Source: Gammaproteobacteria bacterium (GTDB lineage Bacteria; Pseudomonadota; Gammaproteobacteria; Enterobacterales; Permianibacteraceae). Taken from it: a stretch of 64,000 nucleotides of DNA. A program made the position numbers and the translations under genes. Below are positions 19,997-32,107 of the stretch, one piece after another; position 1 is the first letter of the stretch, and each line of letters opens with the position of its first letter. The notes under the pieces were generated by a model, which saw only the letters and a program-made list of their open reading frames with translations, was not told where the DNA came from and ran no database searches. The stretch lies in NCBI GenBank assembly GCA_016182845.1, contig JACPFT010000012.1:186001-250000 (forward strand), given 5' to 3'.

Positions 19997-20022
19997 AAAA
20001 AAAAACCGCCTTGCGGCGGTTT
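19997..20022 (-). terminator. Terminator of the second tRNA-Arg gene
   Basis: On the minus strand AAACCGCC and GGCGGTTT (20015-20022 with 20003-20010, four-base loop) are followed by a T run (plus-strand A's from 19997). It lies just after the copy-2 tRNA. Confidence 0.92.
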
Positions 20023-20030
20023 CTTTTGTA

Positions 20031-20107
20031 TGGCGGACCCGGAGAGATTCGAACTCCCGACCACCTGGTTCGTAGCCAGGTACTCTATCCAACTGAGCTA
20101 CGGGTCC
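20031..20107 (-). tRNA. tRNA-Arg(ACG), copy 2
   Basis: 77 bases with encoded CCA and anticodon ACG, identical base for base with copy 1. It follows tRNA-Ser by 33 bases on the same strand and has no promoter of its own that I can see, so it is probably processed from a Ser-Arg precursor. Confidence 0.98.
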
Positions 20108-20140
20108 GTAGGCCCCGGCTATCCGGCCGGAGCCCGCAAC

Positions 20141-20232
20141 TGGCGGTGAAGGAGGGATTCGAACCCTCGATGCCCTTTTGGGGCATACTCCCTTAGCAGG
20201 GGAGCGCCTTCGACCGGCTCGGCCACCTCACC
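20141..20232 (-). tRNA. tRNA-Ser(GCT)
   Basis: 92 bases with a long variable arm, as expected for serine tRNA. The acceptor stem is GGTGAGG/CTTCACC, the anticodon loop is CTGCTAA (anticodon GCT, reading AGC/AGU), the variable arm contains TGCCCCAAAAGGGCA, and CCA is encoded. It lies between csrA and tRNA-Arg, as serV-argV do in E. coli. Confidence 0.98.
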
Positions 20233-20245
20233 GTTGCGGAGGCGC

Positions 20246-20273
20246 ATATTACCGCAAAACTTGAGAAACGCAA
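20246..20273 (-). promoter_or_regulatory. Possible promoter of tRNA-Ser/tRNA-Arg
   Basis: On the minus strand TTGCGT (20268-20273) and TAATAT (20246-20251) are 16 bases apart, about 14 bases before the tRNA-Ser 5' end. Both boxes are imperfect. Confidence 0.45.
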
Positions 20274-20295
20274 AAGAAATTTTGGGGGATTTCCC

Positions 20296-20341
20296 GACTT
20301 TTCATTTATTGGACACTTTTTGCGCAAGCCCATGAAAAGTC
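20296..20341. repeat. Inverted repeat between csrA and tRNA-Ser
   Basis: GACTTTTCAT (20296-20305) and ATGAAAAGTC (20332-20341) are a perfect 10-base inverted repeat with a 26-base loop, beginning 14 bases past the csrA stop. There is no T run after it, so it is not a classical terminator. It may stabilise the csrA 3' end. Confidence 0.5.
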
Positions 20342-20354
20342 AGAAGTTCCAAGA

Positions 20355-20555
20355 TCACTCCGCGTAGTCGTCGGAAACGTCGCCGTGCTCTTTTTCGCGC
20401 TGGATGCGCAGGTAGATTTCTTCGCGGTGCACCGAGACTTCCTTGGGGGCATTGACGCCGATGCGCACCTGGTTGCCTTTGACGCCCAGCACGGTCACGG
20501 TCACTTCATCACCGATCATCAGGGTCTCACCCACACGACGAGTCAGAATCAGCAT
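20355..20555 (-). CDS. csrA: Carbon storage regulator CsrA
   Basis: 66 residues. CsrA dimers bind GGA motifs in leaders and repress or stabilise mRNAs. [20 protein letters not shown] and the RNA-contacting R44-type region ([17 protein letters not shown]) are intact. AAGGAGA before the ATG is both the ribosome binding site and a potential GGA autoregulatory site. It lies between lysC and tRNA-Ser in the order alaS-lysC-csrA. A TACAAT on the minus strand (20654-20659) may be a -10 for it. Confidence 0.98.
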   Translation of the reverse strand: MLILTRRVGETLMIGDEVTVTVLGVKGNQVRIGVNAPKEVSVHREEIYLRIQREKEHGDVSDDYAE

Positions 20556-20748
20556 GGTCTATCTCCTTGCTTAACGGCCTATGCCCTACGCTGGACGCCA
20601 ATCGATGAGCAGCCTTGCCGCCACGTCCTGAGGGAACCTCTTACACCGTCAATTATTGTAGCTAGTTAACGTAAATACAAAGACCGCGCATTTTGACCGA
20701 AATTCCGGTACTTGTGGCGGCTTTGCGTGAAAAAAGACTAGTTCAGCA

Positions 20749-21972
20749 TCAATCGGCAGCCTGCTCCAGGCCAAAGGCGGCATGCAGGGCGCGTACGGCC
20801 AGCTCCAGGTACTTCTCTTCCAGCAGGACGGAGACTTTGATTTCCGAGGTGGAAATGGCCTGCATGTTGATTCCCTCGGCGCCCAGGATCTGGAACATCT
20901 TGCTGGCCACGCCCGCATGGGAGCGCATGCCCACGCCGACGATGGACACCTTGACCACCTTGTTGTCGCAGAGAACGCCCTCGGCGCCGAGCTTGGCGGC
21001 GATGGGCTCCACCAAGGTCTTGGCGGCCGGGAAGTCATTGCGGTGAACGGTGAAGGTGAAGTCGGTGTAGCCGTCGCGGCTGGCGTTCTGCACGATCATG
21101 TCGACTTCGATGCCGGCATTGCCGAGCGGCGCCAAGATCTCGGCACCCACGCCGGGCCGATCGGGGATGCGCAGCACCGTCAGCTTGGCCTCGTCGCGGT
21201 TGTAGGCGATACCCGAGACTTTCGGGGCTTCCATGACAGCATCCTCATAGGTGATCAGCGTGCCCGGGCCGTCGTCGAAACTGGACAGCACGCGCAGGGG
21301 AACATTGTACTTGCCGGCGAATTCCACCGAGCGGGTTTGCAGGACCTTGGCGCCCACGGAGGCCAGTTCCAGCATTTCCTCGAAGGAGATGCGGTCCAGG
21401 CGCCGGGCCTCGGGCACGATGCGCGGATCGGTCGTATAGACGCCGTCCACGTCGGTATAGATCTGGCACTCGTCGGCCTTCAAGGCCGCCGCCAGGGCCA
21501 CGGCCGTGGTGTCCGAGCCGCCGCGCCCCAGGGTGGTGATGTCGCCTGAGGGGCTCACGCCCTGAAAGCCCGCCACCACGGGGATGATGCCCTGCTCCAG
21601 ATCGGCCAGCAGGCCTTCGGCGTCGATCTGGTCGATGCGCGCCTTGCCGTGACGGGCATCGGTACGGATGGCGACTTGGCCGCCCATATAAGAGCGGGCC
21701 TTGAGGCCCTGGGTCTGCAAGGCGATGGCGACGAGGCCGATTGTGACCTGTTCGCCGGTGGCCATGACCACGTCCAGTTCGCGGCGATCCGGGTGGGAGC
21801 CCAAGGCTTCGGCGAGACCGATCAACCGATTGGTCTCGCCGGCCATGGCCGAGACCACGACCACGAGTTGGTGGCCTTGGGCCTGCCAGCGGGCGACTCG
21901 CGCCGCCACGGACTGGATGCGCTCGATGGAGCCGACGGAGGTGCCGCCGAATTTCTGGACGATGAGTGCCAT
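20749..21972 (-). CDS. lysC: Aspartate kinase
   Basis: 407 residues, the size of the monofunctional class with two ACT domains. It phosphorylates aspartate at the head of the Lys/Thr/Met/diaminopimelate pathway. The kinase motif [15 protein letters not shown] is at the N-terminus, with [15 protein letters not shown] and [11 protein letters not shown] in the middle. The ACT regions ([20 protein letters not shown] and [19 protein letters not shown]) bind the feedback inhibitor. The ATG at 21972 matches the family N-terminus; an upstream in-frame start at 22044 is rejected. alaS-lysC-csrA is the Pseudomonas order. Confidence 0.97.
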   Translation of the reverse strand: MALIVQKFGGTSVGSIERIQSVAARVARWQAQGHQLVVVVSAMAGETNRLIGLAEALGSHPDRRELDVVMATGEQVTIGLVAIALQTQGLKARSYMGGQVAIRTDARHGKARIDQIDAEGLLADLEQGIIPVVAGFQGVSPSGDITTLGRGGSDTTAVALAAALKADECQIYTDVDGVYTTDPRIVPEARRLDRISFEEMLELASVGAKVLQTRSVEFAGKYNVPLRVLSSFDDGPGTLITYEDAVMEAPKVSGIAYNRDEAKLTVLRIPDRPGVGAEILAPLGNAGIEVDMIVQNASRDGYTDFTFTVHRNDFPAAKTLVEPIAAKLGAEGVLCDNKVVKVSIVGVGMRSHAGVASKMFQILGAEGINMQAISTSEIKVSVLLEEKYLELAVRALHAAFGLEQAAD

Positions 21973-22097
21973 ATGGGCTTCGTGTAAGGCGGACTCGCCG
22001 CGCAACGGCAATCCGCCGCCTAAGCCCTCGGCACACATGGCCAAAAGCCGTTAATAGATAAGGGTGGACTGCCGGTCCACCCTACGGATACGGCAGC

Positions 22098-24734
<2,637 letters not shown>

Positions 24735-24774
24735 TTTGGCTACCTTCGTCGTCAGTCTTTCCTGCGTCACCGGT

Positions 24775-25263
24775 TCATTCGTCGGCGGACGCAAAATCCT
24801 CATCATCGCCAGAACCACCGCGCAGCACGCGGTTGATCTGGCTGGGGGAGAATCCCCGGTAGTGCAAGAAGCGGGCACGCTGCCCCTTCTCGCGGTAATC
24901 CTTGGGCGGCCGGCGGCCGAACTTGGCCTCGGCCACCTCGCGGCAGGCGTCCTGCCAATCCGGATCGTTCCGATCCAGGTAGGCGGCGGCCAGCTCCTCG
25001 GCTATGCCCCGTTCGCGCAGCTCCTGGGCGATGCGCTGGGGCCCCAAGCCCCGACCGCGCCGGGAGCGCACGAAGACTTCCGTGAAACGCTCGTCGCTCT
25101 GCAGGCCGGTCTCGGTCAGCCAGGCCAGGACCCGCGCCTGGGCCTCGCGGGCAAAGCCCTTGGCCGATAGTTTTTGCTTTAGCTCAAAAGCCGAATGCTC
25201 GCGCCGGGCGAGCATTCCTAGTGCGGCCTCGCGGACGGGCTTCAGCTCGTCCGCGGTATCCAA
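24775..25263 (-). CDS. recX: Regulatory protein RecX
   Basis: 162 residues of three-helix RecX repeats ([57 protein letters not shown]). RecX caps and inhibits RecA filaments. It begins with a TTG at 25263, eight bases after the recA stop. The next in-frame ATG (25215) would cut into the first conserved helix, so TTG is kept. The rare start and close spacing suggest low, recA-coupled expression. Confidence 0.93.
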   Translation of the reverse strand: MDTADELKPVREAALGMLARREHSAFELKQKLSAKGFAREAQARVLAWLTETGLQSDERFTEVFVRSRRGRGLGPQRIAQELRERGIAEELAAAYLDRNDPDWQDACREVAEAKFGRRPPKDYREKGQRARFLHYRGFSPSQINRVLRGGSGDDEDFASADE

Positions 25264-25271
25264 CTTCTCGC

Positions 25272-26315
25272 TCAGGCGTCGGCCTCGGCCATCTCGGTGA
25301 ATTCATCCTTTTCCGGGCTGGCCTTGACCAGCAGCGCGGCACGGATCTTGGCCTCGATATCCTGGGCCAGGGCCGGGTTGGCCTTGAGGAATTGCACGGC
25401 GTTGGCCTTGCCCTGGCCGATGCGGGTGCCATTGCAGCTGTACCAAGCGCCGGCTTTTTCCACCAGGTTCTGGCTCACGCCTAAGTCGATGATCTCGCCC
25501 AGACGGTTGATGCCCTCGCCGTACATGATCTCGAACTCGGCCTGACGGAACGGCGGCGCCACCTTGTTCTTGACCACTTTCACGCGGGTCTCGCTGCCGG
25601 TCACTTCGTCGCCGTCCTTGACCGCGCCGGTACGGCGGATGTCCAGGCGCACCGAGGCGTAGAACTTGAGGGCGTTGCCACCGGTGGTGGTTTCCGGGTT
25701 GCCGAACATCACGCCGATCTTCATGCGGATCTGGTTGATGAAGATGACCAGGGTGTTGGAACGCTTGATATTGCCGGTCAGCTTGCGCAGGGCCTGGGAC
25801 ATGAGGCGGGCCTGGAGGCCGACATGGGAATCGCCCATCTCACCTTCGATTTCGGCTTTCGGCGTCAGGGCGGCCACGGAGTCGACGACGACGACGTCCA
25901 CGGCGCCGGAGCGCACCAGCATGTCGGTGATTTCCAGGGCCTGCTCGCCGGTGTCCGGCTGGGAGATCAGCAGATTGTTCAGATCCACGCCCAGCTTCTC
26001 GGCATAGACCGGATCCAGGGCGTGTTCGGCATCGACGAAGGCGCAGGTGCCGCCGTTTTTCTGGGCATTGGCGACGACTTGCAGGGTCAGGGTGGTCTTG
26101 CCCGAGGATTCCGGGCCGTAGATTTCCACGATACGGCCCTTGGGCAGGCCGCCGATGCCGAGGGCGATGTCCAGGCCCAGGGAGCCGGTGGACACGGCCT
26201 CGATGTCCTTCATGGCGCTGGCTGCATCGCCCAGGCGCATGACCGAGCCCTTGCCGAATTGCTTCTCAATCTGGGACAGCGCGGCGCCTAGCGCCTTCTT
26301 CTTGTTGTCATCCAT
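25272..26315 (-). CDS. recA: Recombinase RecA
   Basis: 347 residues, normal length. Walker A is [12 protein letters not shown], Walker B is in VVVDSVAAL, loop L2 lies around [21 protein letters not shown] (seen in parts), and the C-terminal tail is acidic ([17 protein letters not shown]). It catalyses strand exchange and stimulates LexA self-cleavage. It lies in the conserved order pncC-recA-recX-alaS. In 26316-26467 I find no CTGT-N8-ACAG LexA box, so SOS control is not visible in that gap. Confidence 0.99.
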   Translation of the reverse strand: MDDNKKKALGAALSQIEKQFGKGSVMRLGDAASAMKDIEAVSTGSLGLDIALGIGGLPKGRIVEIYGPESSGKTTLTLQVVANAQKNGGTCAFVDAEHALDPVYAEKLGVDLNNLLISQPDTGEQALEITDMLVRSGAVDVVVVDSVAALTPKAEIEGEMGDSHVGLQARLMSQALRKLTGNIKRSNTLVIFINQIRMKIGVMFGNPETTTGGNALKFYASVRLDIRRTGAVKDGDEVTGSETRVKVVKNKVAPPFRQAEFEIMYGEGINRLGEIIDLGVSQNLVEKAGAWYSCNGTRIGQGKANAVQFLKANPALAQDIEAKIRAALLVKASPEKDEFTEMAEADA

Positions 26316-26467
26316 CGCGAACTCCTCCGAACCGGCAAGGGAAACCGGGTAGCTGACTAATGCCCGAGGCCGCCGCGACGGCGCACCTCTGCTCGATTGT
26401 GGGCGGCATTATGGCATGAAAGCCGGCAGGCGGGGAGCGCGCGAAGCGCGGCGATGCGAGGAGGCTT

Positions 26468-27010
26468 TCAGCCCTTGTTGTCGTCCGCGAATGGCCCATG
26501 CCCCAGTTCGACGAACAGCCCGTCCAAGGCGGCGAAAATCGCCGCGATGCGCACGGCGGAACGGTCACCGCCGAACAGGAAACGCTCGCTGCGCACCGGC
26601 CGGCCGCGCAGACCCCAGGCCAGCCAGACCGTGCCCACGGGCTTCTCGGGCGAGCCGCCGTCCGGTCCGGCGATACCGGACACGGCCACGGCCAGATCCA
26701 CGGGGCTGCGGGCCAGCACGCCCTCGACCATCTCGCAGACCACCTCGCCGCTGACCGCGCCATGGGTAGCCAGGGTCTCGGGGCGCACGCCCAGTAGCTC
26801 GACCTTGGCGGCATTGGAATAGCTGATATAGCCGCGCTCGAACCAGGCGGAGGAACCGGGCACGCCGGTCAGCGCATAGGCGATGCCACCGCCGGTGCAG
26901 GACTCGGCAGTGGCCAGGCGCAGGCCCGAGGGCGCGAGGATATGCGCGAGGGCATGGCAGACATTGCTCAGTTTTTCCTCGGTGGCGAGATCCTGGCTGA
27001 AGGAGTTCAC
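26468..27010 (-). CDS. pncC: Nicotinamide-nucleotide amidase PncC (CinA C-terminal domain)
   Basis: 180 residues, a stand-alone CinA C-terminal domain. PncC deamidates NMN to nicotinate mononucleotide in pyridine-nucleotide salvage. Conserved blocks are LRLATAESCTGGGIAYALT, VPGSSAWFERGYISYSNAAK, GAVSGEVV and AVSGIAGPDGGSPEKPVGTVW. It is upstream of recA on the same strand, as in E. coli. Confidence 0.94.
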   Translation of the reverse strand: MNSFSQDLATEEKLSNVCHALAHILAPSGLRLATAESCTGGGIAYALTGVPGSSAWFERGYISYSNAAKVELLGVRPETLATHGAVSGEVVCEMVEGVLARSPVDLAVAVSGIAGPDGGSPEKPVGTVWLAWGLRGRPVRSERFLFGGDRSAVRIAAIFAALDGLFVELGHGPFADDNKG

Positions 27011-27079
27011 GGGCGATTCCTTACAAAAAGTTCAGCTGGCATAAGTATTTGGTAGGTGTCAAGGTATGGCAAGCATCCC

Positions 27080-27085
27080 TATAAT
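27080..27085 (+). promoter_or_regulatory. -10 box before the first exporter permease
   Basis: A perfect TATAAT 40 bases before the permease ATG. No clear -35 stands 16-18 bases upstream (TGTCAA at 27057 is poor), so activation by a regulator is plausible. Confidence 0.4.
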
Positions 27086-27124
27086 GCCCCCCCGGGTACC
27101 GATGCGAAAGGATGCATCGTGATC

Positions 27125-28342
27125 ATGGGAAAACCTCCTCGTTTGGACATCGAAACCACCGGCGGATTCTACCGCTCGACCAAGTCCCTCGTGCCCCGCC
27201 CGCCCCTGCCGGGCACCAGCCTGCTGGCCTGGCGCAACCTGGTCCACGAGCGGGCGCGCTTCATCGTCACCTTGGTGGGCATCCTCTTCTCCGTCGTGCT
27301 CATGGGCATCCAAGGCGGCCTGCTCATCGGCTTCATCGAATCCTCCGGCGGCCTGGTCGCACATTCGACGGCCGAACTCTGGCTCGTGCCCAAGGGCACG
27401 ACCAATGCCGACATCACCGCCACCCTGACCGACACCAAGCGCCAACTGGCCTTGGCCGTGCCGGGCGTCGCCCGTGCCGACAACACCATGCTGCAATTCA
27501 CCTTCTGGCGCAAACCGGACGGCGGCACGGAGAGCGTGGCCCTCCTGGGCATCAACCCCTACGACAGCCTGCTGCCGCCCTGGAACCTGGAGCAGGGCCG
27601 GGTCGAGGACCTGCAGCAGCCGGACGCCATCATCATCGAGCGCCTCTACGCCGAGAAGCTGGGCGTGGGCAGGCTCGGCGACAGCGTGGAAATCAACGGC
27701 AAGCGCGCCCGCGTGGTGGGCATCACCCGGGGCATACGCACCTTCACCCAATCTCCCTATCTGTTCACCACCCATGCCAATGCCCAGCGCTACACCCTCC
27801 CCCCCAACCGCCGCGATCGCACGACCTATGTGCTGGTGAAGACCGCGCCTGGCCATGCCGTGGCGGAGGTGCAGGCGGCCTTGAGGACGCGCATGCCCGA
27901 GGTGGACGTGTGGACCGCCGAGGAATTCCGCGCCATGACCGTCAATTACTGGCTGGTGAAGACCGGCGCCGGCTCGGCGGTGCTGATGGCGGCGGTCCTG
28001 GGCCTCATCGTCGGCGTGGTGATCGTCGGCCAGACGCTCTATTCCAGCACCATCGACCGCCTCTCGGAGTACGCGACCCTGCGCGCCATGGGAGCACCGG
28101 GCCGCTATCTCTATGCCGTCATCCTCAAGCAGGCGGTGATCTCGGCCATCGTCGGCTATGCCGTAGGCTTGGGTCTCGTGCTGATGATCTCGGCCGCCAG
28201 CCAGAACAGCCCCCTGGCCATCAGCCTGCCGCCCTGGATGCTGGGCGTGCTGGCCCTGCTGACCCTGGCCATGTGCTTGTTCGGCGCGGTGATCTCCATA
28301 CGCCGGGTCATGCATATCGACCCTACGTCTGTCTTCCGGTGA
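27125..28342 (+). CDS. ABC exporter permease, DevC/FtsX-like (exporter 1)
   Basis: 405 residues. An N-terminal membrane helix (FIVTLVGILFSVVLMGIQGG) precedes a large periplasmic MacB-type domain (residues about 60-270) and three C-terminal helices (AVLMAAVLGLIVGVVIVGQTLY and following). SEYATLRAMGAPGRYLYAV is the cytoplasmic coupling region of FtsX/DevC permeases. AAAGGA at 27107-27112 lies 12 bases before this ATG and six before an in-frame GTG at 27119, which may be the true start. It is followed in order by ATPase and adaptor, forming a DevBCA-like tripartite system. The substrate is unknown. Confidence 0.85.
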   Translation: MGKPPRLDIETTGGFYRSTKSLVPRPPLPGTSLLAWRNLVHERARFIVTLVGILFSVVLMGIQGGLLIGFIESSGGLVAHSTAELWLVPKGTTNADITATLTDTKRQLALAVPGVARADNTMLQFTFWRKPDGGTESVALLGINPYDSLLPPWNLEQGRVEDLQQPDAIIIERLYAEKLGVGRLGDSVEINGKRARVVGITRGIRTFTQSPYLFTTHANAQRYTLPPNRRDRTTYVLVKTAPGHAVAEVQAALRTRMPEVDVWTAEEFRAMTVNYWLVKTGAGSAVLMAAVLGLIVGVVIVGQTLYSSTIDRLSEYATLRAMGAPGRYLYAVILKQAVISAIVGYAVGLGLVLMISAASQNSPLAISLPPWMLGVLALLTLAMCLFGAVISIRRVMHIDPTSVFR

Positions 28343-28346
28343 GGCC

Positions 28347-29147
28347 ATGAAAGAAACCGTGATCGAACTCGAAGGCGTGGGCCTGACCTACGGCAGCGGC
28401 GAGACCGCCATCGAGGCCCTGTGCGGCATCGACCTCAGCGTCCGGCGCGGCGAGCTGACCCTCTTGCTGGGACCCAGCGGCTCGGGCAAGACCTCCCTGC
28501 TGCAGGTCATGGGCTGTCTGCTGCATGCCAGCCGCGGCACGGTCAAGCTGTTCGGCGAGACCGTGGGCGGCCTGGACCAGGAGGCCATGTCCGAGCGGCG
28601 CCTTCAACATTTCGGCTTCATCTTCCAGGGCTATAACCTCTTCCCCACCCTGCGCGCCTGGGAGAACGTCGCCCTGTCCCTGGATCTCAAGGGCCTGCCC
28701 AAGCGCGGCTATCGAAAAACCGCCGGCGTCCTGCTGGACCGCCTAGGCCTACAAGGCCGGCTGGACGCCTTCCCCAACGAACTGTCCGGCGGCCAGAAGC
28801 AGCGCGTCGCCATCGCCCGCGCCCTGGCCGGCAGCCCGTCCATCCTCCTCGCCGACGAACCCACCGCCGCCCTGGATGGCAAGACCGGACAGAGCGTCGC
28901 GGCGAGCTTGCAGGAGCTGGCCCATGCGGAGAACTGCGCCGTGGTGGTGGTGACCCACGATCCGCGCATGCTGCCCTACGGCGACCGGGTCATCACCCTG
29001 GAAGACGGGCGCATCACCGGCGATCACGGCCAGGAGGCCCTGCGCCACAGCGGCCTGTCCATGGAAAGCCTCTTGGCGCGCGGCAACGGCCAAGCCGGCA
29101 CAGGTCATCCTCCCCAAGAGCCCCATCCGCCCCAAGGAGTCTTCTGA
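28347..29147 (+). CDS. ABC exporter ATPase, DevA/LolD/MacB-like (exporter 1)
   Basis: 266 residues. Walker [14 protein letters not shown]-loop FQGYNLFP, signature [15 protein letters not shown], Walker [13 protein letters not shown] and H-loop VTHD are all intact. It belongs to the MacB/LolD/FtsE subfamily that drives mechanotransmission-type permeases rather than import. It starts four bases after the permease stop and ends one base before the adaptor's ATG, so the three genes form a tight operon. Confidence 0.9.
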   Translation: MKETVIELEGVGLTYGSGETAIEALCGIDLSVRRGELTLLLGPSGSGKTSLLQVMGCLLHASRGTVKLFGETVGGLDQEAMSERRLQHFGFIFQGYNLFPTLRAWENVALSLDLKGLPKRGYRKTAGVLLDRLGLQGRLDAFPNELSGGQKQRVAIARALAGSPSILLADEPTAALDGKTGQSVAASLQELAHAENCAVVVVTHDPRMLPYGDRVITLEDGRITGDHGQEALRHSGLSMESLLARGNGQAGTGHPPQEPHPPQGVF

Positions 29148-29148
29148 T

Positions 29149-30129
29149 ATGCGCATCGCCTTCGCACTGCCCCTGCTGTTCTGCTGCTCCTTGGCCCGGG
29201 CGGCGGACGTGCCGCCCGCCCTCAGCCATATCGCCGCCGGCGGTCTGGTGGAGCCCCAGGGCGAGGAGCGGGTGGTGATCCCGGAATTCTCCGGGCGTTT
29301 GAAGAAGGTCTATATCGAGGAAGGCGACACCGTGCAGGCGGGCCAGATCCTGGCCGAAATCGAGAACGCCGAGTTCGAGGCCGCTGTCGCCGGGACCAAG
29401 GCGCAACTCCAACTCGCCGAGGCCAATCTCGCCAAGCTGAAAGCCGGGGCACGCCCCGAGGAGCGGCGCGAGGCCGCCGCCAACCGGGCCGAGGCCGAGT
29501 CCCTGCTGACCTGGGCCCAGGCCGAGTTCCGGCGCATCAACCCCCTCGTGGAGAAACGCCAGTTGCCCGCCTCGGCCTTGGACACGGCCCGCCACGAGCG
29601 GGATGCCGCCAAGGCCCGCGCCCAGGCCGCCCGCGAGCGCCTGAACCTGATCCAGGCCGGCACCCGCGCCGAGGATCTGGCCATCGCCGCAGCCCAGGTG
29701 GCCGCCGCCCAGGCGGAGCTGGGGCGTGCCGAGGCCCTGCTCAACAAGACTCGCATCCGCTCGCCCATCGACGGCTTGGTACTCAAGCGCGACCTGCGCG
29801 AGGGTGAGACCGTGGTGTCCCTGAGCCCCATTCCCCTGGCACGCATCGGCGACCTGCGCAAGCTCTATGTACGCGCCGATGTGGACGAGCTGGACATTGC
29901 CCGCGTTCAGACCGAGCAGAAGGTCAGGATCACCGCCGAGGCCCTGCCCGGCCAGAGTTTTACTGGCCAAGTCGTGCGCGTCAGCCGGCGCATGGGCAAG
30001 CGCAACAGTACCTCGGAGAATCCCACCGAAAAGCTCGACGCCAAGATCCTGGAGGCCTTGATCGCCCTGGACGGCGAACCCAAGCTGCCGGTGGGGCTGA
30101 GGGTGGATGTTCAAATCACGGTGAACTGA
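29149..30129 (+). CDS. HlyD-type periplasmic adaptor (exporter 1)
   Basis: 326 residues with a signal peptide (LPLLFCCSLARAADVPPAL). It contains a lipoyl half-motif (EFSGRLKKVYIEEGDTVQAG), a long coiled-coil hairpin (residues about 75-185, rich in Ala, Glu and Arg), the second half-lipoyl (TRIRSPIDGLVLKRDLREGE) and beta-barrel sequence. This is the DevB/MacA-like component linking permease and outer-membrane channel. AAGGAGT before the ATG is a strong ribosome binding site. No TolC-like gene is in the window, so an outside channel would be needed. Confidence 0.88.
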   Translation: MRIAFALPLLFCCSLARAADVPPALSHIAAGGLVEPQGEERVVIPEFSGRLKKVYIEEGDTVQAGQILAEIENAEFEAAVAGTKAQLQLAEANLAKLKAGARPEERREAAANRAEAESLLTWAQAEFRRINPLVEKRQLPASALDTARHERDAAKARAQAARERLNLIQAGTRAEDLAIAAAQVAAAQAELGRAEALLNKTRIRSPIDGLVLKRDLREGETVVSLSPIPLARIGDLRKLYVRADVDELDIARVQTEQKVRITAEALPGQSFTGQVVRVSRRMGKRNSTSENPTEKLDAKILEALIALDGEPKLPVGLRVDVQITVN

Positions 30130-30140
30130 TGCCGATATTG

Positions 30141-30169
30141 GCGTTTTGTTATATAAAACTCGCGTTTTA
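30141..30169 (+). promoter_or_regulatory. Candidate operator before the sulfate-type binding protein
   Basis: GCGTTTT occurs at 30141-30147 and again at 30162-30168, 21 bases (two helical turns) apart. The second copy is half of a palindrome TAAAACTCGCGTTTTA (30154-30169) with one mismatched pair. The arrangement suggests a dimeric regulator binding to one face of DNA. The A/T-rich strip stands out from its surroundings. Confidence 0.45.
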
Positions 30170-30231
30170 GTCTTTCTTATCACCTCCCGGGGCTCGCTAT
30201 CGTTGCGTCATCACCGCTTCGAGGCCCCATC

Positions 30232-31245
30232 ATGCACTTCCTCGCACGCCTGCTCCCGGCGGCGCTCCTGGCGTCCGCCAGCATCGCCCAGGCCGAAACG
30301 CGGCTGCTCAACGTGTCCTACGACCCGACCCGTCAGCTATTCCGCGACTACAATGCCCTGTTCGGCCGCTACTGGCAGGCCAAGACCGGCGAGGCGCTGG
30401 TGGTGCACCAATCCCATGGCGGCTCCGGCAAGCAGGCGCGCTCGGTGATCGACGGCCTGGAAGCCGATGTCATCAGCCTGGCCCTGGCCTACGACATCGA
30501 TGCCATCGCCGACAAGGCCAAGCTGCTGCCGGCCGATTGGCAAACGCGCCTGCCCAATCGCAGCGCCCCCTTCACCTCCACCGTCGTGTTCCTGGTCCGG
30601 GAGGGCAATCCGAAAGCCATCCGCGATTGGGCCGATCTGGTCCGTCCCGGGATCGCCGTGGTGACCGCCAATCCCAAAACCTCCGGCGGTGCCCGCTGGA
30701 ATTACCTGGCGGCCTGGGCCTGGGCCCTGCACCAGCCCGGTGGCGACGAGGCCAAGGCCCGGGACTTCGTGGCGCGCTTGTACCGGAACGTGCCAGTCTT
30801 GGACGCCGGAGCACGCGGCTCCTCGGTCACCTTCAGCCAGCGCGGCATCGGCGACGTGCTCCTGACCTGGGAGAACGAGGCCCATCTGTTGAAGCGCGAG
30901 CTGAAGGATGAACAGTTTCAGGCCATCTACCCCAGCCTAAGCATCCGCGCCGAGCCGCCTATCGCCGTCGTGGACCGCTATGCCGAAAAACACGGCACGC
31001 TGCCGCTGGCGCGGGCCTATGCCGCGCATCTATATAGCCCCGAGGCTCAGGAACTCATCGCCCGGCACGACTTCCGCCCCGTCGACCCGCAGGTCGCGGC
31101 ACGCCACCGCGCACGCTTCCCGGACCTGCGCCTGGTCTCGGCCGACGAGGTCTTCGGCGACTGGAGGCGTGGCCAGAAGCAGCATTTCGACGACGGCGGG
31201 GTGTTCGACCAGCTCAGTTTGACGAACGCGCAATCCGCGCGATGA
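30232..31245 (+). CDS. Sulfate/thiosulfate-type periplasmic binding protein, solitary
   Basis: 337 residues with a signal peptide cut near AQA-ET. It is of the Sbp/CysP family: [20 protein letters not shown], then [16 protein letters not shown], and [20 protein letters not shown] are the conserved ligand-binding blocks. Sbp/CysP normally feed the importer CysTWA, but no cysT, cysW or cysA is nearby; instead it lies between two exporter operons. Its last 32 bases overlap the convergent adaptor gene. It could supply a distant importer or act as a sensor for oxyanions. Confidence 0.9.
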   Translation: MHFLARLLPAALLASASIAQAETRLLNVSYDPTRQLFRDYNALFGRYWQAKTGEALVVHQSHGGSGKQARSVIDGLEADVISLALAYDIDAIADKAKLLPADWQTRLPNRSAPFTSTVVFLVREGNPKAIRDWADLVRPGIAVVTANPKTSGGARWNYLAAWAWALHQPGGDEAKARDFVARLYRNVPVLDAGARGSSVTFSQRGIGDVLLTWENEAHLLKRELKDEQFQAIYPSLSIRAEPPIAVVDRYAEKHGTLPLARAYAAHLYSPEAQELIARHDFRPVDPQVAARHRARFPDLRLVSADEVFGDWRRGQKQHFDDGGVFDQLSLTNAQSAR

Positions 31246-32107
31246 CGCGCTGGCCGATGCGCACTTCCCGAGTGTCCAGGGCCAGGACGCATTCGATCAC
31301 GCGCACATCCACCTTGGCGGCCGGGTCGTCCTCGCTGGGACGCGGGCCGAAGACCTCGCCCAGGCGCAGGACCTTGGCCCGGTAGACCTGGCGCTCGTCC
31401 GCCTCCACCACGATCTCGGCGCTCATGCCCGCTTGCACGTCGGCAACGAAGCTTTCTTCCAGCTCGGCGCGCACGATGCGCGGCGCGTCGGGGGCGAACA
31501 GGAAGAGCGGCGTGACGTTCAGGGTCGAGGCGCCGTCGCCGGGCTTGGCCTGGCGGCGCACGATGCGGCCCTTGAGCGGAGCGCGGACCGCGTGCTGCTC
31601 TACCTCGAAGGCGGCGGCATCGGCCTCGGCGGCTTCCTGGGCGAGACGCGCGGCTTGTTCACCGCTCTCGGCCTTCAGCTCGGCGACCCGATCCTGGGCG
31701 GCATTCAGTTCCTGGACCGACACCGCCGCGCTGCCGCGCAAGGCCACCAGCCGACCCAGCTCGCGTTCGGCGGCCTTGAGCCTCACCTGCAAAAGCGCCA
31801 GGCCCCGCTCGGCCGTGTCCCGCTCCCGCTCGCGGATGGCCAGGACCAGCACCGCCTCGCGATCATCGATGCGCGCCAGGATGGCGCCGGCCTCCACCTC
31901 CTGGCCCTCCTCCGCCAAGACCTCGCGCACGATGCCCGGCCGGGCGGCAGCGATGGAGATCAGGCCGCCCTCCACGTCGATGCGGCCCTTGGCGATGGCA
32001 GCCCAGGGGGCGGCGGCGGGGCTCGCGGGCTCCGGCAGTGCCTCGGTGTCGGCGCAGGCGCTCAGGACCAGGGCGGCGAGGAGGACGAGAATGCGTAGGG
32101 TCTTCAT
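31214..32107 (-). CDS. HlyD-type adaptor lipoprotein (exporter 2)
   Basis: 297 residues with a lipobox LVLSAC (Cys18), so probably lipidated. The lipoyl motif [20 protein letters not shown] is followed by a long coiled coil (residues about 95-180, Arg/Glu/Ala-rich), then [20 protein letters not shown] and barrel sequence. It is a MacA/DevB-like adaptor. Its start overlaps the ATPase stop by four bases (ATGA), and its C-terminal codons overlap those of the sulfate-binding protein gene on the other strand. Unlike the exporter 1 adaptor it is a lipoprotein. Confidence 0.85.
   Translation of the reverse strand: MKTLRILVLLAALVLSACADTEALPEPASPAAAPWAAIAKGRIDVEGGLISIAAARPGIVREVLAEEGQEVEAGAILARIDDREAVLVLAIRERERDTAERGLALLQVRLKAAERELGRLVALRGSAAVSVQELNAAQDRVAELKAESGEQAARLAQEAAEADAAAFEVEQHAVRAPLKGRIVRRQAKPGDGASTLNVTPLFLFAPDAPRIVRAELEESFVADVQAGMSAEIVVEADERQVYRAKVLRLGEVFGPRPSEDDPAAKVDVRVIECVLALDTREVRIGQRVIARIARSSN

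Noticed and set aside
19768-20064. Open frames spanning the tRNA-Arg genes
   Set aside because: They run through tRNA and terminator sequence; no coding signal.
30232-31245. Sulfate import operon
   Set aside because: Only the binding protein is present; its neighbours are exporter-type permeases of the FtsX/DevC class, not CysT/CysW.
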